Part shown: piece by piece, positions 10,220 to 17,333 of the stretch
How positions within the stretch are numbered: position 1 is the stretch's first letter
Layout: the number at the start of each line of letters is the position of its first letter
Assembly: GCA_946413525.1 (NCBI GenBank)
Contig: CAMKKZ010000027.1
Span: forward strand, 1 to 53,808
Direction of reading: 5' to 3'
From: an uncultured Oribacterium sp.
Lineage (GTDB): Bacteria > Bacillota > Clostridia > Lachnospirales > Lachnospiraceae
Length of the DNA: 53,808 bases
The notes under the pieces: model-generated
Database searches by the model: none
Told to the model about the DNA's origin: nothing
Seen by the model: only the letters and a program-made list of their open reading frames with translations
Program-made: the position numbers and the translations under genes

Positions 10220-12280
10220 ATGTCGGAATTTTTAGAGACTGATGACAGGAGAGCTGTCCTGAAAAGCAAGCTCCGTCAGTACTTCGATGGCAAGATCGTC
10301 AGAAAGGATCTGACAAAGAAAATCAAGGAAGGCGCGAACGTTCCGGTCTATGTGCTGGAGTTCCTACTTGGACAGTATTGCAGCTCTGATGATCCGGAAG
10401 TGATCGAACAGGGCGTCGAGAACGTTAAGAGGATTCTTGCCGATAATTTCGTGCGTCCGGATGAGGCACAGAAGATCCTTTCGGTGCTCCGTCAGCGCGG
10501 CAGTCATACGGTTATCGATATGATCACGGTGAATCTGGATATTAAGCATGACTGCTATGTCTCTGATTTCGCTAACCTTGGCCTCAGAGGAATTCCGATT
10601 GATGAGGAATACCCGACAAAATACGACAGACTTCTCTGCGGCGGTATCTGGTGTATTGTGCAGATGGATTATGAGTTTATCGAGGAAGAGAGAAACGGCA
10701 CCCCGATCCATATACGCAAGCTGACCCCGATCCAGATGCCTCATGTGGATATTGATGAACTGAAGGCCGGTCGTAAGGCCTTTACAAAGGATGAGTGGAT
10801 TGATGTGCTGCTTCGTTCCATCGGTATGGAGCCGGATGAGCTGCAGTATCGTGAAAAGTGGCTGCTGCTGACCAGGATGCTGCCGTTGATTGAGAACAAT
10901 TTCAATCTTTGCGAACTCGGTCCGAGAAGCACTGGTAAATCACATTTGTTCAAGGAGATCTCCCCAAATAGTATTCTGGTTTCCGGTGGACAGACCACTG
11001 TGGCGAATCTGTTCTATAACATGTCCCGGAAACAGGTCGGTCTTGTCGGCCTCTGGGATTGTGTTGCTTTTGATGAAGTGGCCGGAATCCGTTTCAAGGA
11101 TAAAGACGGTGTGCAGATCATGAAGGACTACATGGCATCTGGTTCATTTGCACGCGGCAAAGAGGAAAAGGCTGCTTCTGCCTCCATGGTCTTTGTGGGC
11201 AATATTAATCAGAGTGTTGATGTGCTGCTCAAGACATCCAGCCTGTTTGACCTGTTCCCGCTGGAAATGGGCACAGATACTGCATTCCTTGATCGTATGC
11301 ACTGCTATATCCCAGGCTGGGAGATCCCGAAGTTCCGTCCTGAGCACTTTACGGATGACTACGGTTTCATAACGGATTATCTGTCAGAGTTTATCCGTGA
11401 GCTGCGTAAAGAGCAGTACGGCGATTCCCTGGACAAGTATTTCCGGCTGGGGAAGAACCTGAACCAGCGTGATACTATTGCAGTCCGTAAGATGGTGGAC
11501 GCCTATGTGAAACTGCTGTATCCGGATGGCGTATTCGATAAGGAGCAGATCGAAGAGATCCTGACGCTGGCTCTTGAAATGCGTCGCCGTGTAAAAGAGC
11601 AGCTGAAAAAGCTGGGCGGCATGGAGTTCTATGATGTGAACTTCTCATATATCGATAAAGAGACTTTTGAAGAGCATTACGTTTCCGTACCGGAACAGGG
11701 CGGCGGAAAACTGATTCCGGAAGGCATGTGCAATCCAGGGCAGGTCTACACCGTATCCCGTGGAAAATCCGGAATGATCGGAGTATTCCGCCTGGAGAGT
11801 CAGATGCTGCCGGGCAATGGCAAGTTTGATCGTACTGGGCTTGGATCAGACCGCGAATGCCGTGAAGCATCCAATACTGCTTTCAGTTTCCTGAAGGCAA
11901 ACAGCAACCGGATCAGCGGCGCTATCAGCACCACCACAAAAGATTACATTATCAATTATCAGGATCTGCAGGGCATCGGTATGACCAGCAAGCTTGCACT
12001 GCCAACTTTGATTGCCCTGAGTTCTATTGCACTGAGCAAACCTACGGTCAGTTCTCTGGCTGTTCTTGGTGAAATCAGCATCAGCGGAACCATCATCAAG
12101 GTAGATGAACTTGCAAATGCGCTACAGGTTTGCCTGGATTCCGGAGCTAAGAAGGTATTGTTGCCGATAACTTCTGCCGGAGATCTCGGTACCGTTCCCG
12201 CAGATCTGGTCGGTAGCTTCAATCTGATTTTCTATAACTGCGCGGAAGATGCAGTGTATAAGGCGTTGGGAGTGGAATAA
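10220..12280 (+). CDS. brxL: BrxL, BREX AAA+/Lon-like protein
   Basis: A 686-residue protein with Walker A GPRSTGKS at 234-241, Walker B-like VAFDEVAG near 285, and a C-terminal Lon-protease-like fold (about 560-686). A classical Lon GxSAG serine motif is not seen in the Lon-like part, only GIGMTSKL, whereas the lysine segment GAKKVLLP is present. This agrees with the view that BrxL works as an AAA+ DNA-acting ring rather than as a protease. The start has GGAGG at 10208-10212, 22 bases after pglZ. It is the last intact gene of the operon, and the order brxC-pglX-pglZ-brxL is that of type 1 BREX. Confidence 0.93.
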   Translation: MSEFLETDDRRAVLKSKLRQYFDGKIVRKDLTKKIKEGANVPVYVLEFLLGQYCSSDDPEVIEQGVENVKRILADNFVRPDEAQKILSVLRQRGSHTVIDMITVNLDIKHDCYVSDFANLGLRGIPIDEEYPTKYDRLLCGGIWCIVQMDYEFIEEERNGTPIHIRKLTPIQMPHVDIDELKAGRKAFTKDEWIDVLLRSIGMEPDELQYREKWLLLTRMLPLIENNFNLCELGPRSTGKSHLFKEISPNSILVSGGQTTVANLFYNMSRKQVGLVGLWDCVAFDEVAGIRFKDKDGVQIMKDYMASGSFARGKEEKAASASMVFVGNINQSVDVLLKTSSLFDLFPLEMGTDTAFLDRMHCYIPGWEIPKFRPEHFTDDYGFITDYLSEFIRELRKEQYGDSLDKYFRLGKNLNQRDTIAVRKMVDAYVKLLYPDGVFDKEQIEEILTLALEMRRRVKEQLKKLGGMEFYDVNFSYIDKETFEEHYVSVPEQGGGKLIPEGMCNPGQVYTVSRGKSGMIGVFRLESQMLPGNGKFDRTGLGSDRECREASNTAFSFLKANSNRISGAISTTTKDYIINYQDLQGIGMTSKLALPTLIALSSIALSKPTVSSLAVLGEISISGTIIKVDELANALQVCLDSGAKKVLLPITSAGDLGTVPADLVGSFNLIFYNCAEDAVYKALGVE

Positions 12281-12320
12281 GACTTATATTTTATGGAAGG
12301 AATAAGAAAGGGTATAGCAT

Positions 12321-12527
12321 ATGCTAGCTAGCGAAATTACATGGAAAAGGTTCGCAAGTATCCATGAGAACCCAACCAAAGAGTTTGAAAGATTATGTTG
12401 GCATTTGTTTAAGCATTACTATGTCCATAATGAGTCTATTCCCCATTCAAACCCAAATAATCCTGGAATCGAAATCGATCCTGTTTTGGCACGTGATAGT
12501 AAAACACGAATCAGTTTTCAATCAAAA
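12321..12527 (+). pseudogene. N-terminal remnant of a defence-island nuclease-like protein
   Basis: The first 69 codons read like the start of a large protein, with TKEFERLCWHLFKHYY, then NPNNPGIEIDPVL and RISFQSK. The pattern PGIE...(I/G)xFQxK resembles a PD-(D/E)xK-type nuclease core that I recall from proteins in defence islands. After FQSK the frame continues only as a low-complexity Arg/Pro/His tail, and the + strand sequence becomes the reverse complement of an ABC-transporter gene fragment, so the gene is cut by a rearrangement at about 12.53-12.60 kb. It starts 40 bases after brxL and was probably the last gene of the BREX operon or a neighbouring defence gene. The family is uncertain. 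Confidence 0.55.
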
Positions 12528-12599
12528 CGGAAGCCCCCCATCAGAAGGGATGCACCTATACGGCACTCGCCGAAGTCGCTGAGTCACTTCACAATGAAG

Positions 12600-12745
12600 G
12601 AATCGAAACCGATTTATCCTGTCTTCGTCCATTACATTTATCCTGTTGCACATACCGAGAAGCTCCGGCATTTCCGAAGATATCATCACCATTGATTTTC
12701 CCTGTGCGGCGAGCTCATTAATCACGCAGTATATCTCATAATTTC
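12600..12745 (-). pseudogene. Fragment of a sugar ABC-transporter ATPase (MglA/RbsA-like)
   Basis: On the minus strand the sequence reads [20 protein letters not shown] and then [18 protein letters not shown]. This matches the conserved region after the second Walker B of sugar-import ATPases (IIN.LA..GKS...[17 protein letters not shown]). An in-frame stop lies just upstream of the fragment and nothing else of the gene is present. It is a decayed scrap brought next to the BREX-adjacent remnant by rearrangement. Confidence 0.7.
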
Positions 12746-12804
12746 ATTTACCTTCGGCCAGTGATCCGGCAGCATCCGGCACTTATAGAGGATTCATGAT
12801 GATA

Positions 12805-12854
12805 CGATGCCGCATCGGCTTGTCATGTAATCAGAGTAGCAAAAACCCACTCTA
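12805..12854 (+). repeat. Copy of the 'CACTCT' interspersed repeat family
   Basis: The segment CGATGCCGCATCGGCTTGTC followed by AATCAGAGTAGC and AAAAACCCACTCT aligns with copies at 43161-43222 (+), 17231-17293 (-), 19990-20026 (-), 29222-29301 (+), 43088-43151 (+) and 44863-44940 (+). The two halves AGAGT and ACTCT form a short stem around an A-rich loop. Here it stands directly before a terminator and a phage remnant. Confidence 0.75.
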
Positions 12855-12862
12855 TTTGAAAG

Positions 12863-12886
12863 GCATCTCTTCGGAGGTGCTTTTTT
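12863..12886 (+). terminator. Rho-independent terminator with UUCG tetraloop
   Basis: GCATCTC-TTCG-GAGGTGC forms a 7-bp stem (one G-U pair) closed by the very stable C(UUCG)G tetraloop and followed by six T residues. It lies just before the tape-measure remnant and resembles phage-type intergenic terminators. The GGAGG in the stem should not be mistaken for a ribosome site. Confidence 0.85.
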
Positions 12887-12911
12887 AATGCGTTCAGGGT
12901 GGTGGTTTTTG

Positions 12912-13030
12912 GTGAAAATACAGGGCATTACGGTGGAATTAAATGGAGACGCCACCAAATTACAGACTGCCTTTAAAGGGATCAATACGGAGATCCGCAA
13001 TCAATGGCTCGACTCCCTGAACCGTGTCTG
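12912..13030 (+). pseudogene. N-terminal scrap of a phage tail tape measure protein
   Basis: The translation VKIQGITVELNGDATKLQTA and then FKGINTEIRN matches the typical first 30 residues of siphophage tail tape measure proteins (IKGITVEIGGDTTKLxKAL..vn..i). After about residue 30 the similarity stops and the frame ends at 13076. The frame can begin at ATG 12888 or GTG 12912; I place the start at the GTG because family members begin near this point. A lone prophage remnant; no other phage gene is visible nearby. Confidence 0.65.
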
Positions 13031-13132
13031 CATCATCTACACGGTGGATAATAATTATGATAACAGTTTTTGCTGAAAATTTGACTGTTTCATGGTAGTA
13101 TTTTATTGGGAAAACGCTCCTCGCTTTGCCCG

Positions 13133-13202
13133 CCCTCTGGATTTCAGAGAATTCAGGAGGAAAAGCAGGCTTTCCTTCCGGAATTCTCTGAAATCTGGAG
13201 GG
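13133..13202. repeat. 70-bp long imperfect hairpin
   Basis: CCCTCTGGATTTCAGAGAAT at the left is answered by ATTCTCTGAAATCTGGAGGG at the right, and the inside (GGAGGAAAAGC / GCTTTCCTTCC) also pairs. The whole could fold into one long stem. The surrounding 13077-13415 has no gene: only this hairpin, a TTGACA-like box near 13314 inside a small inverted repeat (GACAAATTCAAGTTTGTC), and the ribosome site of the next gene. Confidence 0.7.
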
Positions 13203-13415
13203 TGTTGAATAGTTTCGTTGAAATCATTGGTCATGAATAGGAAATAGAATCCCGATTAGTCGATGCTGATTGATTCTGACTACGAACAGACTATAGAGAA
13301 GTTGCTGGATTGACAAATTCAAGTTTGTCAGATAAGGCGATAGTAAGTTATACCAGAAGATAATTCATATCAGTTGTGACGAGAAATAGATGTATCCTTC
13401 GGAAGGAGGTTTTGT

Positions 13416-15089
13416 ATGGATTTTAAGGTGGGTGTAGGGAAATCTGACTTTGCAGCACTCAGAGAATCAGGCAATTACTATGTTGATAAAACGGAACTGA
13501 TTTATGAGCTGGTTAATGATACTGATAATCAGGTAACGCTATTTACCAGACCGCGCAGGTTTGGGAAAACGCTAATGATGAGTATGATGGAGAATTTCTT
13601 CAGCATACGAAAAGATAGTGAGAGCATATTTGATGGGCTTGCCATCACTGAACATAGCGATTTCTGCAAGGATTGGATGAATCAGTATCCGGTTTTGTTT
13701 GTTTCGTTTAAGGATGCAGAAGCTGATACTTTTGATAGTGCGTATAAGATGCTGGGGACATCTATTGCGGATCTTTGTAAGAAATTGTCAGATGTTACAG
13801 ACAGCGAGTTAGTTAATCAGGCTGACAGAGATGTTTTCAATCGCCTGATGTATCAAAAAGCAGAGGAGCAGGATATAAAAAACTCCCTAAAGACAATTAT
13901 GCGAATGATGAATGCTGTTTATGGCAAAAAGGTTATTCTTTTGATTGATGAATATGATGTTCCTCTTGCAAAAGCGAGTGAAAAGGATACATCAAAGAAT
14001 GGGTACTATTCCAAAATGCTTGATGTTATCAAAGGGATCATGAGTACTGCTCTTAAGGATGATGAGTTCCTTCAATTTGCCGTGATCACGGGATGCCTTC
14101 GCATTGCGAAGGAGAGTATCTTTACAGGCACCAATAATTTTGCCTCATACTCTGTTCTGGATGAGGATTTTTCTGATTACTTCGGCTTTTCCGGTGATGA
14201 GGTAGATGCAATTCTTGAGGCGGCAGATCGGAAGGATAAAGCCGACATTATTAAGGAATGGTATGACGGCTATGTATTTGGTGACAGCCATGTGTATTGT
14301 CCCTGGGATGTTATAAACTATCTTTCGGCATTGAAAAAGAGGAAGGATGCCAAGCCTAAGAACTATTGGAAAAACACCAGTCATAATGGTATCTTGCTGA
14401 CATTTGTAAAGCGGACGGATTTTGATGTTGCGGATAAGTTTGAAACGCTCTTGAATGGAGGCATGATCAATCAGGCAATTTCGGATGAACTGACATATGA
14501 TACGCTGCATTCATCAGAGGATAGCCTATGGAGCGTTCTGCTGATGACGGGATATATTACCAAGGCAGATCCTGAAGAGGACGATGATACGGTTTTCCTT
14601 AAAATCCCCAATAAAGAGATTGCATCAATATTTGAAGATACAGTGGTCAGATATTTCAACGATACTGTTAATACAGATTCGATCAATGAACTTCTAAATT
14701 CGTTGTGGGATGGTGATGAAAAGCGTGCGACTGAGATAGTATCCGATTTGTTGTGGAATACTATCAGCTACAACGACTATCATGAGGATTATTATCGCGC
14801 GTTCCTCGCTGGCGTTTTCGTTGGAAGAGGTTATAGCGTTGAGTCCAATAAGGAAAAGGGACTTGGGAGACCGGATATATTCTTAAAGGATAGGCGTAAT
14901 CGTAGGGCTATCATCATAGAGGCAAAGAAATCCGATGAGAAATCCGATCTGGATAAGGATTGTGATAAAGCGATAAAACAGATCATAGATGAGGAGTATG
15001 CTGAAGGTATCTCCGGTTATGAGCAGATATTTTGCTATGGAGTGGCATTTTATCAAAAACAAGCCAAGGTAAAGCTTTTAAAACCATAA
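13416..15089 (+). CDS. AAA-ATPase-like protein with C-terminal PD-(D/E)xK nuclease domain
   Basis: A 557-residue protein of the PF09820-type ATPase family with a PD-(D/E)xK C-terminus, very common in gut Clostridia and Bacteroides. The N-terminus FKVGVGKSDFAALRESGNYY is family-typical. The P-loop is the variant RPRRFGKT at 45-52 and Walker B is KKVILLIDEYD near 168-178. The C-terminal nuclease signature is GRPDIFLKDRRNRRAIIIEA, with the acidic residue followed by the E-x-K element (EAKKS) at about 490-512. GGAAGGAGG precedes the ATG. The function of the family is not known; it is often linked with mobile or defence DNA. It is complete, unlike the related remnant at 28.9 kb. Confidence 0.85.
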   Translation: MDFKVGVGKSDFAALRESGNYYVDKTELIYELVNDTDNQVTLFTRPRRFGKTLMMSMMENFFSIRKDSESIFDGLAITEHSDFCKDWMNQYPVLFVSFKDAEADTFDSAYKMLGTSIADLCKKLSDVTDSELVNQADRDVFNRLMYQKAEEQDIKNSLKTIMRMMNAVYGKKVILLIDEYDVPLAKASEKDTSKNGYYSKMLDVIKGIMSTALKDDEFLQFAVITGCLRIAKESIFTGTNNFASYSVLDEDFSDYFGFSGDEVDAILEAADRKDKADIIKEWYDGYVFGDSHVYCPWDVINYLSALKKRKDAKPKNYWKNTSHNGILLTFVKRTDFDVADKFETLLNGGMINQAISDELTYDTLHSSEDSLWSVLLMTGYITKADPEEDDDTVFLKIPNKEIASIFEDTVVRYFNDTVNTDSINELLNSLWDGDEKRATEIVSDLLWNTISYNDYHEDYYRAFLAGVFVGRGYSVESNKEKGLGRPDIFLKDRRNRRAIIIEAKKSDEKSDLDKDCDKAIKQIIDEEYAEGISGYEQIFCYGVAFYQKQAKVKLLKP

Positions 15090-15101
15090 AGCCAAAGTTT
15101 A

Positions 15102-15305
15102 TTGAATATTGTTACCTCAGACGGTGGCAAGAGATGGGCGTTCCGGCAGATGAAAAAGTATATTTCAATACAAAAAAGTTGCGTCGTTCCGAAGGAATCT
15201 GATTGGAATTATGATTTTTGGCAAGCCGGGTATGCTGCTTTGCGGAAAGATCTGAAGGAGGTACAAGATGCTATTTCCCGGCGCTCGTTAAAAAATGAAA
15301 GATAG
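15102..15305 (+). CDS. Small hypothetical protein, doubtful
   Basis: A 67-codon frame between the ATPase and the hydrolase. The last 30 residues (WNYDFWQAGYAALRKDLKEV) look protein-like and helical. Another frame over the first half reads equally well (RRWQEMGVPADEKVYFNTKK), which suggests a frameshifted remnant of one small gene. I do not recognise the family. It ends 11 bases before the next start. Confidence 0.3.
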   Translation: MNIVTSDGGKRWAFRQMKKYISIQKSCVVPKESDWNYDFWQAGYAALRKDLKEVQDAISRRSLKNER

Positions 15306-15316
15306 GAATTAGGGCT

Positions 15317-16063
15317 ATGCAAGAAACAAGAATAGGGATTGAGAATGAATATGGATTGAGCATTCCGGTAATCTGGAATGTTTCGAAGGCCCATAAGGCC
15401 ATAGTTCTTTGCCTGCATGGATTTGCGGGAGACAAGGAAAGCTCTGTAATTGCGGCGCTTATGCAGCGGCTGGACGAAAAAGATATTGGAATCGTGACAT
15501 TTGATTGGCCGGCACACGGTGAAAGCAAGGCTCCGGATAGTAATTTGACAGTGGAAAACTGTCTTGCTGATTTGGATATGGTTTACAAATTCATCGTTGA
15601 AAAAGAGCACAAACTGATTTCATGCTTTGCAACCAGTTTCGGCGGATATCTTGCGACTTTATATCGAAACGAACATCCGGAAGCGTTTTCTAAGATTGTT
15701 TTAAGATCTCCCGCACTGAATATGGGAAAGATCTTCCGCGGTTTTCTTACCGAAAATGAGTTTAATGACTTGATGCGGGGCGGCAAGACTATTCAAGGAT
15801 TTGAAAGAAAAATGTATCTGGGAAAGGAATTCTATGACAGTCTGCTTGCGCATGATGCTTTTTCGCCAGATCCGCCTTATCCGGAAAAGGTCCTTATCCT
15901 GCAAGGCGATAAGGATGATGTCGTTAATCCGGAGGATACGATCGAATATGCCAGGCGGAACCGGATTCGGATAGAGATATTTGAAGGAACCGATCATCTG
16001 TACAAGCGGCCGGGAGAAAAAGAAAAAATAGTTGAGGTAGCGGAAGGATTTCTGCTGGAGTAA
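15317..16063 (+). CDS. Alpha/beta hydrolase (serine aminopeptidase S33-like)
   Basis: A 248-residue cytoplasmic hydrolase with no signal peptide. The oxyanion-hole motif LCLHGFAGDKESS is near residue 31; the nucleophile elbow is ATSFGG with Ser107; the acid is Asp198 in GDKDDVV; and the catalytic His is His227 in GTDHLYKR. This is the usual order and spacing for the family of small esterase or lipase-like enzymes. The substrate cannot be inferred. AGGAATTAGGG precedes the ATG, and a strong hairpin terminator follows 40 bases after the stop. Confidence 0.85.
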   Translation: MQETRIGIENEYGLSIPVIWNVSKAHKAIVLCLHGFAGDKESSVIAALMQRLDEKDIGIVTFDWPAHGESKAPDSNLTVENCLADLDMVYKFIVEKEHKLISCFATSFGGYLATLYRNEHPEAFSKIVLRSPALNMGKIFRGFLTENEFNDLMRGGKTIQGFERKMYLGKEFYDSLLAHDAFSPDPPYPEKVLILQGDKDDVVNPEDTIEYARRNRIRIEIFEGTDHLYKRPGEKEKIVEVAEGFLLE

Positions 16064-16102
16064 GCAAAAGAAATAAGATCATGGCAAGGGGCAACTGAGG
16101 TC

Positions 16103-16145
16103 AGAGGGTCTATGTTTCAGTATCGGAACATAGACCCTCTTTCCT
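16103..16145 (+). terminator. Hairpin terminator after the hydrolase gene
   Basis: AGAGGGTCTATGTT pairs perfectly with AACATAGACCCTCT across a 10-base loop, and T residues follow (TTCCTTTCC). It begins 40 bases after the hydrolase stop and marks the boundary to the IS1380 remnant. Confidence 0.75.
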
Positions 16146-16358
16146 TTCCTGTTTGCCATAAGTATTCAGCAATGTGGAATCAAGGTCAAATAACATATGT
16201 TCAGGCGTTTTGATTGAATAGACGGATTCTCGCATTTAGGCATTGATAGCATCAAACTGGGCAAGGGTATCGTTGTTCATCCGTTTCCAGAATCGCGTCA
16301 ATGTGGGCTGTGAAGCCAGGGCACCCTTCTTCAGAATGGCTTTCATCTGTTTTTGCAA
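16145..16358 (-). pseudogene. IS1380-family transposase remnant
   Basis: Read on the minus strand, the sequence gives ILKKGALASQPTLTRFWKRM, then after an in-frame stop SIKTPEHMLFDLDSTLLNTY and GKQE. These are hallmark segments of Firmicutes IS1380 transposases (LASQPTLSRF; the second catalytic Asp in LFDLDSTLLNTYG). The rest of the gene is missing on both sides. It lies in the 16.06-16.47 kb stretch that otherwise has no gene. Confidence 0.8.
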
Positions 16359-16473
16359 TCAATTGCTTAATAATTCAGCTTAATTGCTTCGAGGTTTCTT
16401 ATAAAAGTTAGTGCAGTAGCCATTCCAAAGCATTGATCTGCTTGATCCCGTTGTGGGAAGTCAGCGGAACGAA

Positions 16474-16653
16474 ATTAAATTTCTTTCACCGATCATGACG
16501 GACCTTGCTGTTTCCTATTTGTCTCTGATCGGTTCTGTCCTTATCTTTTGTGTGGGATTGAACCTTCTATGGGAGAAAAAGCTGCGGGTGGCCAACATGC
16601 TTCCGGCTGTTCTGATTGCGATAATTGCGGCATATGTACCATGGCCGTTTTGA
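16474..16653 (+). pseudogene. C-terminal piece of a DUF554 membrane protein
   Basis: KFLSPIMTDLAVSYLSLIGS and then VLIFCVGLNLLWEKKLRVAN with NMLPAVLIA form the last 60 residues of a DUF554 (YdfK/YqgA-like) multi-pass membrane protein, and the frame ends with a proper stop. The frame stays open slightly upstream (GTG at 16453), but residues before KFLSP do not match the family. The missing middle of a DUF554 gene lies 3.8 kb downstream at 20303-20650 and ends with the same KFLSPIMTDLA segment, so the two pieces overlap by about 33 bp. Confidence 0.75.
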
Positions 16654-16753
16654 GAAAAATTAAGGATATATTGTAACGTTTGTTCTTCCTTTGTAACTAA
16701 TCAGGTCGACATAATTGTTCACAAAAAATGGCTTCCGGCATGTTTTGTTCAGA

Positions 16754-16786
16754 TTTTTCCGCAGCATTCCCTGTGCTGCGGAAAAA
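16754..16786. terminator. Bidirectional terminator between DUF554 piece and DUF4176 gene
   Basis: TTTTTCCGCAGCA and TGCTGCGGAAAAA are perfect inverted repeats around a 7-base loop, with T-runs usable from both strands. It serves the DUF4176 operon arriving on the minus strand. Just before it, GGCATGTTTTGTTCAGATTT (16737-16756) repeats the right arm of the terminator at 26566-26609. The remaining 16654-16922 holds nothing else recognisable. Confidence 0.8.
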
Positions 16787-16922
16787 CTGCTTTTAATGCG
16801 GGAAACGTGTGGTTTCGCGAATGTTTTGGCGCATAATGGAATGCTTTGGCATTCAAAGCATATAGACGGGATGTTTTGCGGCACAAGGAATGCTGTAGTT
16901 AAAGTTGATTTATTTCAACCAG

Positions 16923-17225
16923 TCAGTCGGCCTCTACCAGCTCGCCGTCCACAAGCTTCAAGGGTCCCAACTGTCCCAGCACTTCTTCTTGATAAGCCAG
17001 CTCGTTCTCATCCTGGAAGCCAATGAAAAGGATACGTTCAATGGCGTCCCGGTCAAAGAAATACATGTCGTCCGGTTTCGAAAGGCCTTCCGGGTACAGC
17101 GTGCCCACGTAATCGAAAATACGGTCATTCCCGTCCGCCACCACCACGCGTCCGCAAATCATCAGAAAGCGTTCCCCTGCCGCAAGCTTTACGATGGAGC
17201 CGCAGGGCAGTAAATCCTCGTACAT
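16923..17225 (-). CDS. DUF4176 family protein (copy B)
   Basis: A 100-residue protein reading MYEDLLPCGSIVKLAAGERF, MICGRVV, then FDYVGTLYPEGL, FFDRDAIERILFIGFQDENE. This is the DUF4176 pattern (LP.GSIV.L......MI.GR.......DY.G..YP.G......FF....I......G). DUF4176 proteins are known from Firmicutes type VII secretion/LXG toxin loci, but their job is not settled. I start at ATG 17225 because GGGAGG lies 7 bases upstream; the frame is open further but lacks a ribosome site. It is the paralogue of the gene at 19657-19983 (same layout FFDREAI..LLFIGFQDE.EL) and the last gene of a minus-strand operon. Confidence 0.8.
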   Translation of the reverse strand: MYEDLLPCGSIVKLAAGERFLMICGRVVVADGNDRIFDYVGTLYPEGLSKPDDMYFFDRDAIERILFIGFQDENELAYQEEVLGQLGPLKLVDGELVEAD

Positions 17226-17230
17226 GTTTC

Positions 17231-17293
17231 TTCCTCCCTTCACTGTTAGAGTGTTTTGTTTAACTCTGATTTTATGACAAGCTGATGCGGTAT
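17231..17293 (-). repeat. Leader copy of the 'CACTCT' repeat before DUF4176 copy B
   Basis: On the minus strand the bases read GCATACCGCATCAGCTTGTC, then AAAATCAGAGTTAAAC, AAAACACTCTAACAG and the ribosome site GGGAGG. They match the copy at 43161-43222 (GATGCCGCATCGGTTTGTC ... ACTCAGAGTGGC ... CCACTCTGACAGGGGAG). The repeat therefore forms the 5' leader of this gene, as it does for DUF4176 copy A. Confidence 0.75.
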
Positions 17294-17333
17294 GCACCAA
17301 CAAGGTTTTTGTATGGCCGGGACTTTGCAAGGA

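Noticed and set aside
10220..12280. Reading BrxL as an active Lon protease
   Set aside because: The Lon catalytic serine motif is not visible; only the Lon-like fold and a lysine segment are, so protease activity is not claimed.
12871..12880. GGAGG taken as the ribosome site of the tape-measure-like frame
   Set aside because: The bases are the right arm of a UUCG-capped terminator followed by T6, which explains them better.
16453..16653. Complete small membrane protein
   Set aside because: From KFLSP onward it is exactly the C-terminal part of DUF554, with unrelated residues before; a truncated piece is the better reading.
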